Positions 45,554 to 54,833 of a DNA stretch of 64,000 nt are shown piece after piece; the stretch's first letter is position 1, and the number at the start of each line of letters is the position of its first letter. The notes beneath the pieces are model-generated. The model saw nothing but the letters and a program-made list of their open reading frames with translations, did no database searches and had not been told where the DNA came from. A program made the translations under genes and the position numbers. This stretch comes from Bacteroidaceae bacterium (GTDB lineage: Bacteria; Bacteroidota; Bacteroidia; Bacteroidales; Bacteroidaceae): NCBI GenBank assembly GCA_024401095.1, contig JAKSLR010000002.1, positions 62,001-126,000 of the forward strand, in the 5' to 3' direction.

Positions 45554-45584
45554 ATTCATAGTTAATTGTCTATAATACAAATGC

Positions 45585-45596
45585 GCAAACGTTTGC
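45585..45596. promoter_or_regulatory. LacI-family operator (susC side)
   Basis: The perfect palindrome GCAAACGTTTGC is centred 66 bp upstream of the centre of the susC -7 box. Confidence 0.85.
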
Positions 45597-45652
45597 ACAT
45601 TAGAAAATACAAAAAGATGTATTTTTATCTCATTTATGCCGTGAAATCAAAG

Positions 45653-45660
45653 TATTTTTG
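45653..45660 (+). promoter_or_regulatory. susC operon -7 box
   Basis: TATTTTTG lies 67 nt before the susC start codon, so the transcript has a leader of roughly 60 nt. No TTTG -33 box is seen at normal spacing. Confidence 0.65.
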
Positions 45661-45727
45661 TAGAGTCAAAATATGTGTAATTATCTTGATAAGATAATAT
45701 AGTGTTAACTTTAGTATATTTTAGTGC

Positions 45728-48700
45728 ATGAAACAAGTAAATTTTAGAATCCCTAGGATTCTGGCCCTTCTGCTTGGGCTATTCTTGTGTGTGAGCACCT
45801 ATGCACAGCAGATTACTGTGAAGGGTGTTGTGACTGATGCAACTGGAGAAACTGTAATTGGTGCCAATGTTCTTGAAAAGGGAACAACCAATGGTACTAT
45901 CACAGACTTCGATGGTAATTTCCAGTTGCAAGTTAAGAAAGGTGCTATGCTCGTGATCTCTTTTGTGGGCTACAAGACTCAGGAAGTAGAGGCTCAGCCA
46001 ACCATGAACGTGGTTCTGGCCGATGACTCTGATTTGCTGGATGAGGTTGTAGTTATCGGTTACGGTGTAGCAAAGAAAAACGATTTGACCGGATCTGTAA
46101 CTGCTATCCGTCCTGACGAGAAGAACCGTCCTTTGGCTACTTCTGCTCAAGATTTGATGCAAGGTAAGATTGCCGGTGTAAATGTAACCAGTAATGGTGG
46201 TACTCCTGGTGGTGCAGCAACCATCCGTATTCGTGGAGGATCTTCTTTGAATGCTTCAAATGATCCATTGATCGTGATTGATGGCCTTGCTATGGATAAC
46301 CAGGGTGTAAAGGGTGCACCTAATGCTTTGGCCATGGTAAATCCTAACGATATTGAGAGTTTTACTGTGTTGAAGGATGCTTCTGCAACTGCAATCTACG
46401 GTTCCCGTGGTTCTAACGGTGTCATCATCATTACAACCAAGAAGGGAAATCGTAATTCTGCTCCTAATGTATCTTACAGTGGTAATGTTTCAGTTGCAAA
46501 TGTTGCTAAGATGCTGAATGTACTGAATGCAGATGATTATCGTAAATTTATCAACAGTTATTATGGTGCCGAAAGCGATGCAGCAAAGCTGATGGGTAAT
46601 GCCAGCACAGATTGGCAGAAGGAGATTTATCGCTCTGCTATTAGCACAGACCATAATGTAACAGTTTCTGGTGGTCTCCACAAGATGCCTTATCGTCTGT
46701 CTGCAGGCTATACTGATCAGAACGGTACATTGAAAACCTCAAACTATCAGCGTTATACTGCCAGCTTGAATGTGAACCCATCTTTCTTTGACGAACATTT
46801 GAAGTTCAACATTAACGGTAAGTTCATGTACGCAAAGACTCATTATGCAAATACCGATGCTATTGGTGCAGCAAAGCGTATGGACCCAACTCAGCCTGTA
46901 AAGACTAGTGGCTTTGAACAGTTTGGTGGTTACTATACTTGGACAAACAATGGTTCTGCTCTGGGTGACCCAACATGGTCATTGACTCAGAATGCCAATG
47001 CTGCAAAGAACCCTGTTGCTTTGTTGAACGAGAAGGATGACAATGCAGGTTCATATGACTATATGGGTAATGTTGAGGCAGATTACCAAGTTCATGGTTT
47101 AGAAGATCTCCGTCTTCACATGAATTTCTCTGGCGACTGGGCTAACGGTAAGCAGACTACAGTTTATCAGCCTTGGGGCCCTACCAACACTTACTATGGT
47201 AATAGCGGTTATTCTAAGGAAAATAAATATAATTTGACCTATTCTGCATATGCTCAGTACTACAAGGATTTCAAGGAAACTCAGCACTTTGATATCATGG
47301 CAGGTTATGAGTGGAGCCACAAGAAGTTTTGGGGTGATTCTTACTATGCAGGCCTTTATCCTTCTACTAATTCTGAGAAGCCAAATCAGGCTTACAATGA
47401 GTCAGCAGGTTTGTGGAAACAGGAAAGCTTCCTGGTATCTTTCTTCGGCCGTGCAAACTACAGCTTGATGGATCGTTACCTTATCACAGCTACAGTACGT
47501 CGCGATGGTTCTTCACGCTTTAAGGAGCATTGGGCAACCTTCCCATCTGTAGCTCTGGGTTGGAAGATCAAGGATGAGGCATTCTTGAAGGATGTTGATG
47601 CTGTTTCTGACCTTAAGCTTCGTTTAGGTTGGGGTATGACTGGTCAGCAGGATGGTATTGGTAACTATAATTATTTTGCATCTTACAATGCCAATACTAC
47701 CAATGTTAATGGCCGTTACCCTATCAAGGGCGTGAACGACTCAGGTTTGATGTATCGTCCAGATGCTTATAACCAGGATTTGAAGTGGGAGACTACTACT
47801 ACTTATAATGCCGGTTTGGATTTTGGTTTTGCTAACAACCGCATCACCGGTGCTGTAGATTTCTACGTACGTAATACTACTGATCTGATCAATACCGCTT
47901 ACGTATCAGCAGGCTCAAACTTCCGTAACCAGGTAACCAGCAACATTGGTTCTATGAAGAACACCGGTGTCGAGGTATCTTTTACTTTCCGTCCTATTCA
48001 GACAGCTGACTGGCAGTGGGAGATTACTGCCAACGCTACTTATAACAAGAATGAGATTACTGAACTTACCGGTGAATCTTCTATCGTAAAGACCGGTGGT
48101 ATCTCTGCAGGTACTGGTAATACCGTTCAGGCACAGGCAGCAGGTCACCCAAAGAGTTCTTTCTATGTATATCAGCAGGTGTACGATGAGAAGGGCATGC
48201 CTATCGAGGGTGTCTATGTAGATCGCAATGCCGATGGTAAGATTTCTGAGGAAGACCTTTACTTTTACAAGAGTCCAGATGCACCTCTTACCGCAGGTTT
48301 GAGTTCTCGTCTCCAGTACAAGGACTGGGACTTCGGTATGGCATTCCGCGCTAGCTTCGGCAACTACGTATATAACGACAACGAGGCAGGTTTCATGAAT
48401 GTGGATAAGCGCTATGATAGTTCATTCAACTATATCCAGAACGTGACTGCCGATGCTGTATCCCGCAACTGGAAGACCTATGATCACTGTATCTCAGACT
48501 TCTGGGTACATAATGCAAGCTTCCTGAAGTGTGACAACATCACTTTGGGTTATTCTTTCCAGGATTTGTTCAAGAGTACAGGCTATAAGGGTTTGGCTGG
48601 TCGTGTTTATGCTACCGCTTCAAATGTGTTCACTATCACCAAGTATAAGGGTATCGACCCAGAAGTCTATGGTGGTATTGACAATAGTTTGTATCCACGT

Positions 48701-48739
48701 GCATTCTCTGTATTGTTGGGTGTATCATTGAACTTCTAA
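45728..48739 (+). CDS. susC: SusC-like TonB-dependent starch transporter
   Basis: A 1003-residue outer membrane receptor. After the signal peptide (ends STYAQ, residue 26) comes a carboxypeptidase-regulatory-like domain (ITVKGVVTDATGETVIGANV), then the TonB box region DEVVVIGYGVAKKNDLTGSV, the plug with IRIRGGSSLNASNDPLIVID and IYGSRGSNGVIIITTKKG, and a 22-strand barrel ending in a terminal aromatic (LGVSLNF). It imports malto-oligosaccharides together with SusD. Substrate assignment rests on the neighbouring SusE/F-like genes, MalQ, GH13 genes and shared operator. Confidence 0.95.
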   Translation: MKQVNFRIPRILALLLGLFLCVSTYAQQITVKGVVTDATGETVIGANVLEKGTTNGTITDFDGNFQLQVKKGAMLVISFVGYKTQEVEAQPTMNVVLADDSDLLDEVVVIGYGVAKKNDLTGSVTAIRPDEKNRPLATSAQDLMQGKIAGVNVTSNGGTPGGAATIRIRGGSSLNASNDPLIVIDGLAMDNQGVKGAPNALAMVNPNDIESFTVLKDASATAIYGSRGSNGVIIITTKKGNRNSAPNVSYSGNVSVANVAKMLNVLNADDYRKFINSYYGAESDAAKLMGNASTDWQKEIYRSAISTDHNVTVSGGLHKMPYRLSAGYTDQNGTLKTSNYQRYTASLNVNPSFFDEHLKFNINGKFMYAKTHYANTDAIGAAKRMDPTQPVKTSGFEQFGGYYTWTNNGSALGDPTWSLTQNANAAKNPVALLNEKDDNAGSYDYMGNVEADYQVHGLEDLRLHMNFSGDWANGKQTTVYQPWGPTNTYYGNSGYSKENKYNLTYSAYAQYYKDFKETQHFDIMAGYEWSHKKFWGDSYYAGLYPSTNSEKPNQAYNESAGLWKQESFLVSFFGRANYSLMDRYLITATVRRDGSSRFKEHWATFPSVALGWKIKDEAFLKDVDAVSDLKLRLGWGMTGQQDGIGNYNYFASYNANTTNVNGRYPIKGVNDSGLMYRPDAYNQDLKWETTTTYNAGLDFGFANNRITGAVDFYVRNTTDLINTAYVSAGSNFRNQVTSNIGSMKNTGVEVSFTFRPIQTADWQWEITANATYNKNEITELTGESSIVKTGGISAGTGNTVQAQAAGHPKSSFYVYQQVYDEKGMPIEGVYVDRNADGKISEEDLYFYKSPDAPLTAGLSSRLQYKDWDFGMAFRASFGNYVYNDNEAGFMNVDKRYDSSFNYIQNVTADAVSRNWKTYDHCISDFWVHNASFLKCDNITLGYSFQDLFKSTGYKGLAGRVYATASNVFTITKYKGIDPEVYGGIDNSLYPRAFSVLLGVSLNF

Positions 48740-48759
48740 TCATTTAAATAGGTAAATAT

Positions 48760-50364
48760 ATGAACTTAAGATATATCAAAAATATACTTCCTGCTTCAGC
48801 ATTGCTGTTAGCTATGGGCATGAGTTCTTGTGTAGGCGACCTGGATGTTACTCCTATTGATCCAAGTACCAACATGGTGGTCGATGAAGTGGCTTTGTAC
48901 ACCAAGTGCTATGCAAACATGGCTTTGGCAGGTCAGGGAGGTGCAAACGGCGACTGTGATATCGATGGTCTGGATGGAGGTACCACCGGTTTTGTACGCC
49001 AGCTTTGGAACGCAAATGAGTTGACCACCGATGAGGCTATCTGCGCCTGGGGTGATACTGGTATTCCAGCATTCAACTACAATCAGTGGGATGCATCACA
49101 CCCCATGCTTCAGGGTTTCTACTATCGTCTGTATGCAGGTATTGATTATTGTAACCATTATCTGGATGTTTGTGCTGATGTAGATGCAACTCGTTATGCA
49201 GAAGTTCGTTTCTTGCGTGCTTTGTATTATTATTACCTGATGGATTGCTTTGGAAATGTTCCATTTGCAACTGCTATTTCTGCAGAGAGTCCTGAACAGT
49301 TAGGCTCAAGAGCTGAGTTGTTTGCTTGGATTGAGTCTGAATTGAAGGATTGTATCCAGAATATGCAGCCAGCACAGGCTCGTACAAGTAATAGTGATGG
49401 CTACGGTCGTGCTGATCAGGATGCAGCAAATTTGTTGCTGGCTCGTATGTATTTGAATGCAGAAGTTTATACTGGTACTGCGCAGTGGTCTAATGCAAAA
49501 GAATATGCAGAAAAGGTAATCAATGGTCCTCATAAGTTGTGGACAAATGGTGCCAACGGTTGGTCTGCTTATCAGATGTTGTTCATGGGTGACAATGGCG
49601 AGAGCGGTGCTTCTGTAGAGGCGATTCTTCCTTTGCTTCAGGATGGTGTTACTACTACTTCTTGGGGTACCACACTGTTTCTCATGGCATCTTGTTGGAA
49701 GGCTGATATGAATACAGCAGGCGACTATGGAACAACAGAGTTCTGGGCAGGTAACCGTGCCCGTAAAGCATTTGTTGACAAGTTCTTCCCTTCAACTGAT
49801 GCCCCTAATGTAGACGTTGTAGATATGCAGACAGCTGCAGGTGATGAGCGTGCCCTATTCTTTGGTATTGACCGTGAATTACTGGTAACTAATCCTGGTG
49901 AATATACTTCGGGATATGCTGTAGCTAAGTATCGCAATACTTATTCTACAGGTGCTACTGGTCACAACTCTCAGTTCATTGATACTGATTATTTCTTGAT
50001 GCGTTCTGCTGAGGCATATCTGATTGCTGCCGAGGCTGATGCTCGTTTGAATGGCGGTACTACTACTGCTTGTGCAAAGTACATCAATGATCTTCGTGAG
50101 CGTGCTCATGCTTCAACTCAGCCACAGTACACAGTGAATCAGATTCTTGATGAGCGTGCAAGAGAGTTGTATCACGAAGGTTTCCGTCGTACCGATTTGA
50201 TCCGTTACGGCTTCTTCGGTGGTGCAAACAGCAACCAATACGTATGGGAATGGAAGGGTGGTACCCAGGCAGGTGTCGGCTTTGCAGCTTATCGCAATGT
50301 ATTCGCTATTCCTGCTGAGGATATTAATGCAAACCCAAAATTGGTTCAGAACGCAGGTTATTAA
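48760..50364 (+). CDS. susD: SusD-like starch-binding lipoprotein
   Basis: A 534-residue surface lipoprotein (MSSC lipobox, Cys near 24). It has the helical TPR-like SusD fold with YAEVRFLRALYYYYLMDCFG, DQDAANLLLARMYLNAEVY and the C-terminal EARELYHEGFRRTDLIRYG pattern (here DERARELYHEGFRRTDLIRYG). It caps SusC and captures starch. It follows susC by 20 nt. Confidence 0.95.
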   Translation: MNLRYIKNILPASALLLAMGMSSCVGDLDVTPIDPSTNMVVDEVALYTKCYANMALAGQGGANGDCDIDGLDGGTTGFVRQLWNANELTTDEAICAWGDTGIPAFNYNQWDASHPMLQGFYYRLYAGIDYCNHYLDVCADVDATRYAEVRFLRALYYYYLMDCFGNVPFATAISAESPEQLGSRAELFAWIESELKDCIQNMQPAQARTSNSDGYGRADQDAANLLLARMYLNAEVYTGTAQWSNAKEYAEKVINGPHKLWTNGANGWSAYQMLFMGDNGESGASVEAILPLLQDGVTTTSWGTTLFLMASCWKADMNTAGDYGTTEFWAGNRARKAFVDKFFPSTDAPNVDVVDMQTAAGDERALFFGIDRELLVTNPGEYTSGYAVAKYRNTYSTGATGHNSQFIDTDYFLMRSAEAYLIAAEADARLNGGTTTACAKYINDLRERAHASTQPQYTVNQILDERARELYHEGFRRTDLIRYGFFGGANSNQYVWEWKGGTQAGVGFAAYRNVFAIPAEDINANPKLVQNAGY

Positions 50365-50383
50365 TCTTTAAAAGCTAGAAATT

Positions 50384-51607
50384 ATGAATAAGATATTTTC
50401 TTACGCTATGGTGTTGTTTGCTTCTGTTGTGGCACTCACATCATGCGAAAAAGATATAGACTCAAATCCAACATTGGTTGAGCCAACTTCATTTGTTCTG
50501 AACGAGGTTGCTGTTGGTAACGGTACTGTTGATCTGGCAAAATCAAGTGGTATAGAACTTACATGGTCTCAGCCTCAGTATACAGAGCCTAATGCTCCAG
50601 TTGTTGCTACCTATACCATTGAACTTTCTGCTACCGGCACTTTCTACAAGCAGTACAGCGATGCTGCAGATGATAACACAGGCGCAGACTTCATTGCTCT
50701 TGATGAGACCAGTATTGTATGTACTACAGCCATCAATGCAGCAGAAGTAGCAAAAGCTCTTCAGAAACTTTGTAATTACCCTGAATATGATTTCTTCTTG
50801 CCTAGTCAGCTTTACATTCGCGTTAAGGCTGCTGTTCAGAATGCTAGTTTCGAGTCTTATTACGGTGTCTACTCAAATACTATCAGTATGTGGGTTGTAC
50901 CTTACTATGTAGAGTTGAAGGATGCAACTCCTATCATGTGGTATCTTGTCGGTAACATGTTTGGAGGCAAGTGGGGCTCAGAGATTGGTGCTACTGCTCT
51001 TCCAATGTTCATGAAGGCAGGTTTCGAGTACGACAAGAAGACCGGTACCGGTGAAATTGAATACTTGAATTGGTTTGGTTCTGGTACTTATAAGGACAAC
51101 GGTGAGAACGATGACTGGGGATTCAAGATTCAGCCTGCAACCTTCAACTGGGATTGGGGTATGACAGGAAACTCTGGTGTACCTGGTGAAATCATCTACC
51201 GAAACGGTGGTAGTGATGGCGGTCATATCATGGCTCCAGAAGATGGCGTTTACATGATAACCATGAATACTGCCAAGAATTCTGCTACTATGGTGAAGTA
51301 CGATGGTGACGTGAAGGATTACGGTATCATTCAGCTAGCTGGAAGTTTCAATGACTGGAATGACACTCCTATGTTGCCTTATAACAAGGACGGTGTAGAG
51401 AACCACGCTTGGTATTACATCATGGAAAATGCAGAGGCCATTGAGTTCAAGTTTAAGATTGAAGGTAGCTGGGATTCTAACTGGGGTTCAAATACCTTCC
51501 CATCAGGTATGGCTACCAACAATGGTCCTAACATTGTATTGGAAGCAGGTAAGTGGTGCATCTCATTCAATGATATCACCGGTGCTTACAGTATTGTGGC
51601 TCTTTAA
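50384..51607 (+). CDS. susE: SusE-like starch-binding lipoprotein
   Basis: A 407-residue lipoprotein (LTSC lipobox, Cys near 21). The N-terminal Fn3/SusE-type domain (FVLNEVAVGNGTVDLAKSSG, then ELTWSQPQYTEP) is followed by beta domains. The C-terminal one has QLAGSFNDWNDTPMLPYNKD, typical of starch-binding modules of SusE/SusF. It helps hold starch at the cell surface. It lies 19 nt after susD. Confidence 0.88.
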   Translation: MNKIFSYAMVLFASVVALTSCEKDIDSNPTLVEPTSFVLNEVAVGNGTVDLAKSSGIELTWSQPQYTEPNAPVVATYTIELSATGTFYKQYSDAADDNTGADFIALDETSIVCTTAINAAEVAKALQKLCNYPEYDFFLPSQLYIRVKAAVQNASFESYYGVYSNTISMWVVPYYVELKDATPIMWYLVGNMFGGKWGSEIGATALPMFMKAGFEYDKKTGTGEIEYLNWFGSGTYKDNGENDDWGFKIQPATFNWDWGMTGNSGVPGEIIYRNGGSDGGHIMAPEDGVYMITMNTAKNSATMVKYDGDVKDYGIIQLAGSFNDWNDTPMLPYNKDGVENHAWYYIMENAEAIEFKFKIEGSWDSNWGSNTFPSGMATNNGPNIVLEAGKWCISFNDITGAYSIVAL

Positions 51608-51631
51608 TCATTAACCTAAAATTAGATTCTA

Positions 51632-53041
51632 ATGAAAAAGTATATATTGTCCGCTCTTGTACTGGCTACCTCTCTGGTAGCTTGTACAGACGATTATCAG
51701 GATTGGGCCAATCCTCAGGCTGTAGAGCAGCCAGCCATTGCTACTTTTGATGAGGGCAGTGTCTCTTCTGTTGATCTCATTGACTTTGCAAACATCCCAG
51801 ATAATCAAACTACTGTTAAGGTATGTAATATTACAGCTCCTTCATCTTCAGACATGTCTTATAATCAAGTTTCTTACAGACTTGTTGATGGCATGCACGA
51901 ATATTATGATTTGAGTAACGATGGATACATGTCTGTTGCCGATTTGAAGACTTATATTGAGACTTGGTACGGTAAGGCTCCTGTTGTGCGTGATATTCCT
52001 TTCCAGGTAGAAGAATGGATTTCAAATGGAACAACATCCATCAAAGTAGGTGGTTTAGGTATTGTTGTAAATGCAAAGCTAACCGCTCCAGAAATTTATC
52101 CTCATTTCTATGTAATCGGTGCACCAAGTGCATGGGATCCTACTTGCACCACACTGCCATTCAAGCACAGTGATGTAAATGTCTATGACGATCCTGTCTT
52201 TACTGTCATGTTCCCTGTAGAGAATGGTGATACTTGGTTTGCCTTTGTCGATGACAAGACCGTTGAGGCTGTTAATGATTGGTCTCTGGTATTTGCTGCT
52301 CGTGAAGGTAACGGTAAGAACCTGATTGGTGAGAAGGGTTCTCTCTGCCGTCGTAACGAACTTGATGCAGAGGCAGGCGATGGTTCATTCATGGTATCTG
52401 TGAATAACGATGCTAAGTTCATCAAGGTTACTGTAAATCTGCTCGATGGCTGGTATTTAATTGAAAAGATAAACTTTGTAGATTATATTTATCTGCCAGG
52501 AAATGCACAGGGTTGGAATCCAGGAACAGCTTCTGCTCTGAAGCACGAGGGCAATGGTCTCTACACTGGTTTTGCATACATGGATGGCGATTTCAAGTTC
52601 ACTCAGGAACGTGCATGGGCTGCAGAATATAATAATGGTAGCTTCTCTACATGCAGTGATGACTTCAGCCTGGGTGATGGTCAAGGTGGAAACATCAGCT
52701 TTACAGGAACTCCTGGTGTTTACTACTTCGAAGTAGATGTCGTTAATGGTGACTTGAAGGCGACTCGCGTAGAAAAGATTGGTTTGATTGGTGACTTCAA
52801 CGGCTGGGGTGCAGACTTTGAAATGACTTGGAATGCTGATGAACTTTGCTATGAAGCTCAGAACCCAGGTATCACTGCAGCAGGCTGGAAGTTCCGTATG
52901 AATGGTGATTGGGCAGTCAACTATGGTGGTGCTTTGGATAACCTTACTAAGGATGGTTCAAACATAGATGCTGTGGGTACAACTGTAAAGTTTTATCCTA
53001 CCCGTTCTACCAAGGACAATATTTATTGTACTGTAGAATAA
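51632..53041 (+). CDS. SusF/SusE-like starch-binding lipoprotein
   Basis: A 469-residue lipoprotein (LVAC lipobox, Cys near 18). At least three beta-sandwich modules are visible: HFYVIGAPSAWDPTCTTLPF (about 150-260), IYLPGNAQGWNPGTASAL (about 285-380) and KIGLIGDFNGWGADFEMTW (about 382-465). Each carries the Trp-rich pattern of SusE/F starch-binding domains. It is the last gene of the susCDEF operon and is followed by a strong terminator. The catalytic SusG-like enzyme that often follows here is instead about 10 kb away. Confidence 0.86.
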   Translation: MKKYILSALVLATSLVACTDDYQDWANPQAVEQPAIATFDEGSVSSVDLIDFANIPDNQTTVKVCNITAPSSSDMSYNQVSYRLVDGMHEYYDLSNDGYMSVADLKTYIETWYGKAPVVRDIPFQVEEWISNGTTSIKVGGLGIVVNAKLTAPEIYPHFYVIGAPSAWDPTCTTLPFKHSDVNVYDDPVFTVMFPVENGDTWFAFVDDKTVEAVNDWSLVFAAREGNGKNLIGEKGSLCRRNELDAEAGDGSFMVSVNNDAKFIKVTVNLLDGWYLIEKINFVDYIYLPGNAQGWNPGTASALKHEGNGLYTGFAYMDGDFKFTQERAWAAEYNNGSFSTCSDDFSLGDGQGGNISFTGTPGVYYFEVDVVNGDLKATRVEKIGLIGDFNGWGADFEMTWNADELCYEAQNPGITAAGWKFRMNGDWAVNYGGALDNLTKDGSNIDAVGTTVKFYPTRSTKDNIYCTVE

Positions 53042-53063
53042 TTCTAAGAAACATAAAAATGAG

Positions 53064-53097
53064 AAGCCCTTTGCTTATGAGCAAAGGGCTTTTTTTG
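53064..53097 (+). terminator. Terminator of susCDEF operon
   Basis: A 12-bp perfect stem (53064-53075 with 53080-53091) with a TATG loop is followed by T. The -7 box TACCTTTG of the next gene (53098-53105) directly follows. Confidence 0.93.
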
Positions 53098-53134
53098 TAC
53101 CTTTGCATCCACAAATACTTAAAAAGGTAAAAAG

Positions 53135-54511
53135 ATGGAATCAGCGAATAAGACAAAAGAACTAGAAACACGAGATATAGCGCAATTGCTTTGGATTTAT
53201 GCTTTGCCTGCAGTTATCAGCCAGATAATCTCTTCTGTTTATAACATCGCAGACCGAATTTTCATAGGTCAAGGTGTGGGCGCTTTGGCTATTGCCGGTT
53301 TAGCGATTACAATGCCTATCATGAATATCATTCATGCCTTCGGCTCTTTAATTGGTGTTGGTTCTGCTGCTCGAATGTCAATCATTTTGGGGAAAAAAGA
53401 TTATAATTGGGCAGAAAATATCTTGGGTAACAGCATGGTTCTGACTTTTCTGCTGGGTATTCCTGTTATGCTAATGTGCTATCTGTTTATGGATGATATT
53501 CTAATGCTTTTTGGAGCCACGGCTGATAGCATTCAGTATGCAAAAGAATACATGCTCGTAATCCTTCCTGGTATGTTTCTAACCACTCTATCCTTGAATC
53601 TCACAGGATTGATACGTGCTACAGGTGATCCAGGAAAATCTATGTGGATTATGGTTATTGGTGCAATTTTGAATATCATACTGGATCCAATCTTTATTTT
53701 TGTTTTACATTGGGGTATTGCTGGTGCAGCATGGGCAACTACGATTTCCATGTCTATTACTGCAGTTCTTTCCATCATGCATTTCATAAAGCCTACAACT
53801 TTTATCAGGTTTAAGAAGCATGCTTGGTCACCTCGCTTGTATATCTTTAAAAATATACTGATGATTGGAATGAGTCCATTCTTAATGAATGTTGCTGCAT
53901 CGGGTGTGGTAGCCCTTATGAATGCCCAATTGATTAAATATGGTGGAGATTTAGCCGTTGGAGCTTATGGAATTGCAAATACATTTGGAAGTTTCTTAGT
54001 GATGTTCATCATTGGTGTATGTCAGGGTATGCAACCTATAGCAGGATATAGTTATGGCGCACAGCGATTTGAACGATTGAAAAAGATATATACTCTGACT
54101 TTGAAAGTAAATGTGCTTTGTGGATGTGTAGGCACAATTCTTGTACTAACTATTCCTAGTTATTTAATTGCAGCTTTTACAACAGATGCTGAGCTGATAA
54201 ACATAGGTACTCCTGCAATCCAATTCATGGTAGTCATGTTTCCCTTTATAGGCTTTACTATCACTAATTCACAGTTTTTTATGTCAATTGACAAACCATG
54301 GGTTGCAATAGTGACTGGTCTTTCACGTCAAGTGCTTTTTCTTGCACCAATGTGTTACATTATGCCTTCTGTGTTCACTTCTTTGGGATGGAATGGCTTG
54401 ACCGGTGTCTGGACTAGTGCTACAGTCTGTGATGTCTTAGGCGCTGTTCTTGCGGGTTCTCTGCTGTTTTATAATAGAAAGGTATTTTCTGCAACACAGA
54501 ATATCGGCTGA
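53135..54511 (+). CDS. MATE family efflux transporter
   Basis: A 458-residue inner-membrane protein with about 12 transmembrane segments and the MATE pattern: PAVISQIISSVYNIADRIFIGQGVG near the N-terminus, GSLIGVGSAARMSIILGKKD, and QGMQPIAGYSYGAQRFERLKK at the start of the second half. It exports cationic compounds by Na+ or H+ exchange. A -7 box TACCTTTG lies 30 nt upstream. It is a single gene between terminators, apparently not part of the starch system. Confidence 0.92.
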   Translation: MESANKTKELETRDIAQLLWIYALPAVISQIISSVYNIADRIFIGQGVGALAIAGLAITMPIMNIIHAFGSLIGVGSAARMSIILGKKDYNWAENILGNSMVLTFLLGIPVMLMCYLFMDDILMLFGATADSIQYAKEYMLVILPGMFLTTLSLNLTGLIRATGDPGKSMWIMVIGAILNIILDPIFIFVLHWGIAGAAWATTISMSITAVLSIMHFIKPTTFIRFKKHAWSPRLYIFKNILMIGMSPFLMNVAASGVVALMNAQLIKYGGDLAVGAYGIANTFGSFLVMFIIGVCQGMQPIAGYSYGAQRFERLKKIYTLTLKVNVLCGCVGTILVLTIPSYLIAAFTTDAELINIGTPAIQFMVVMFPFIGFTITNSQFFMSIDKPWVAIVTGLSRQVLFLAPMCYIMPSVFTSLGWNGLTGVWTSATVCDVLGAVLAGSLLFYNRKVFSATQNIG

Positions 54512-54531
54512 GATATTGAAACTGAAATAAT

Positions 54532-54571
54532 AAAAGGTCCTTTATACACGCTTGTATAAAGGGCCTTTTTT
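54532..54571. terminator. Bidirectional terminator after MATE gene
   Basis: A 14-bp stem (54534-54547 with 54554-54567, one G-U) is followed by T on the plus strand and by a T-rich tract on the minus strand. Confidence 0.9.
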
Positions 54572-54582
54572 ACAAACTAAAC

Positions 54583-54688
54583 TAGGACTATGCTATATAA
54601 ATGCTTAACTATTATCGAAAATTATAACCTAAACCTAAAAATCTAAATCACTATCTATTATGTGCAATACCAGATAGCTATAGTCCTA
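54583..54688. repeat. Long-range inverted repeat in MATE/phytase-like gap
   Basis: TAGGACTATGCTAT (54583-54596) pairs with ATAGCTATAGTCCTA (54674-54688) with one bulged base, closing a 77-nt AT-rich loop. An inner CTATC/GATAG pairing is possible. A TTTCTTTG sequence on the minus strand (54720-54727) and the terminator at 54532-54571 could delimit a minus-strand RNA of about 180 nt. On the plus strand the loop contains CTAAA-rich sequence like a gene leader. No ORF of note occurs in the gap. Confidence 0.5.
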
Positions 54689-54771
54689 ATATATAATCAA
54701 TGAATCTTTTTTTACACTGCAAAGAAACAACATAATCGTTATCCCTTTGCTATCAAATCAACAAAATAGAA

Positions 54772-54802
54772 GGGGTAAATCATCAAATAGACGATTTACC
54801 CC
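54772..54802 (-). terminator. Hairpin at the 3' end of the phytase-like gene
   Basis: A 10-bp stem (54772-54781 with 54793-54802) with a T-rich minus-strand tail lies just past the stop codon of the minus-strand gene. Confidence 0.6.
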
Positions 54803-54833
54803 CATCAATTGTCATTTTTTATAAAAAAGATGA

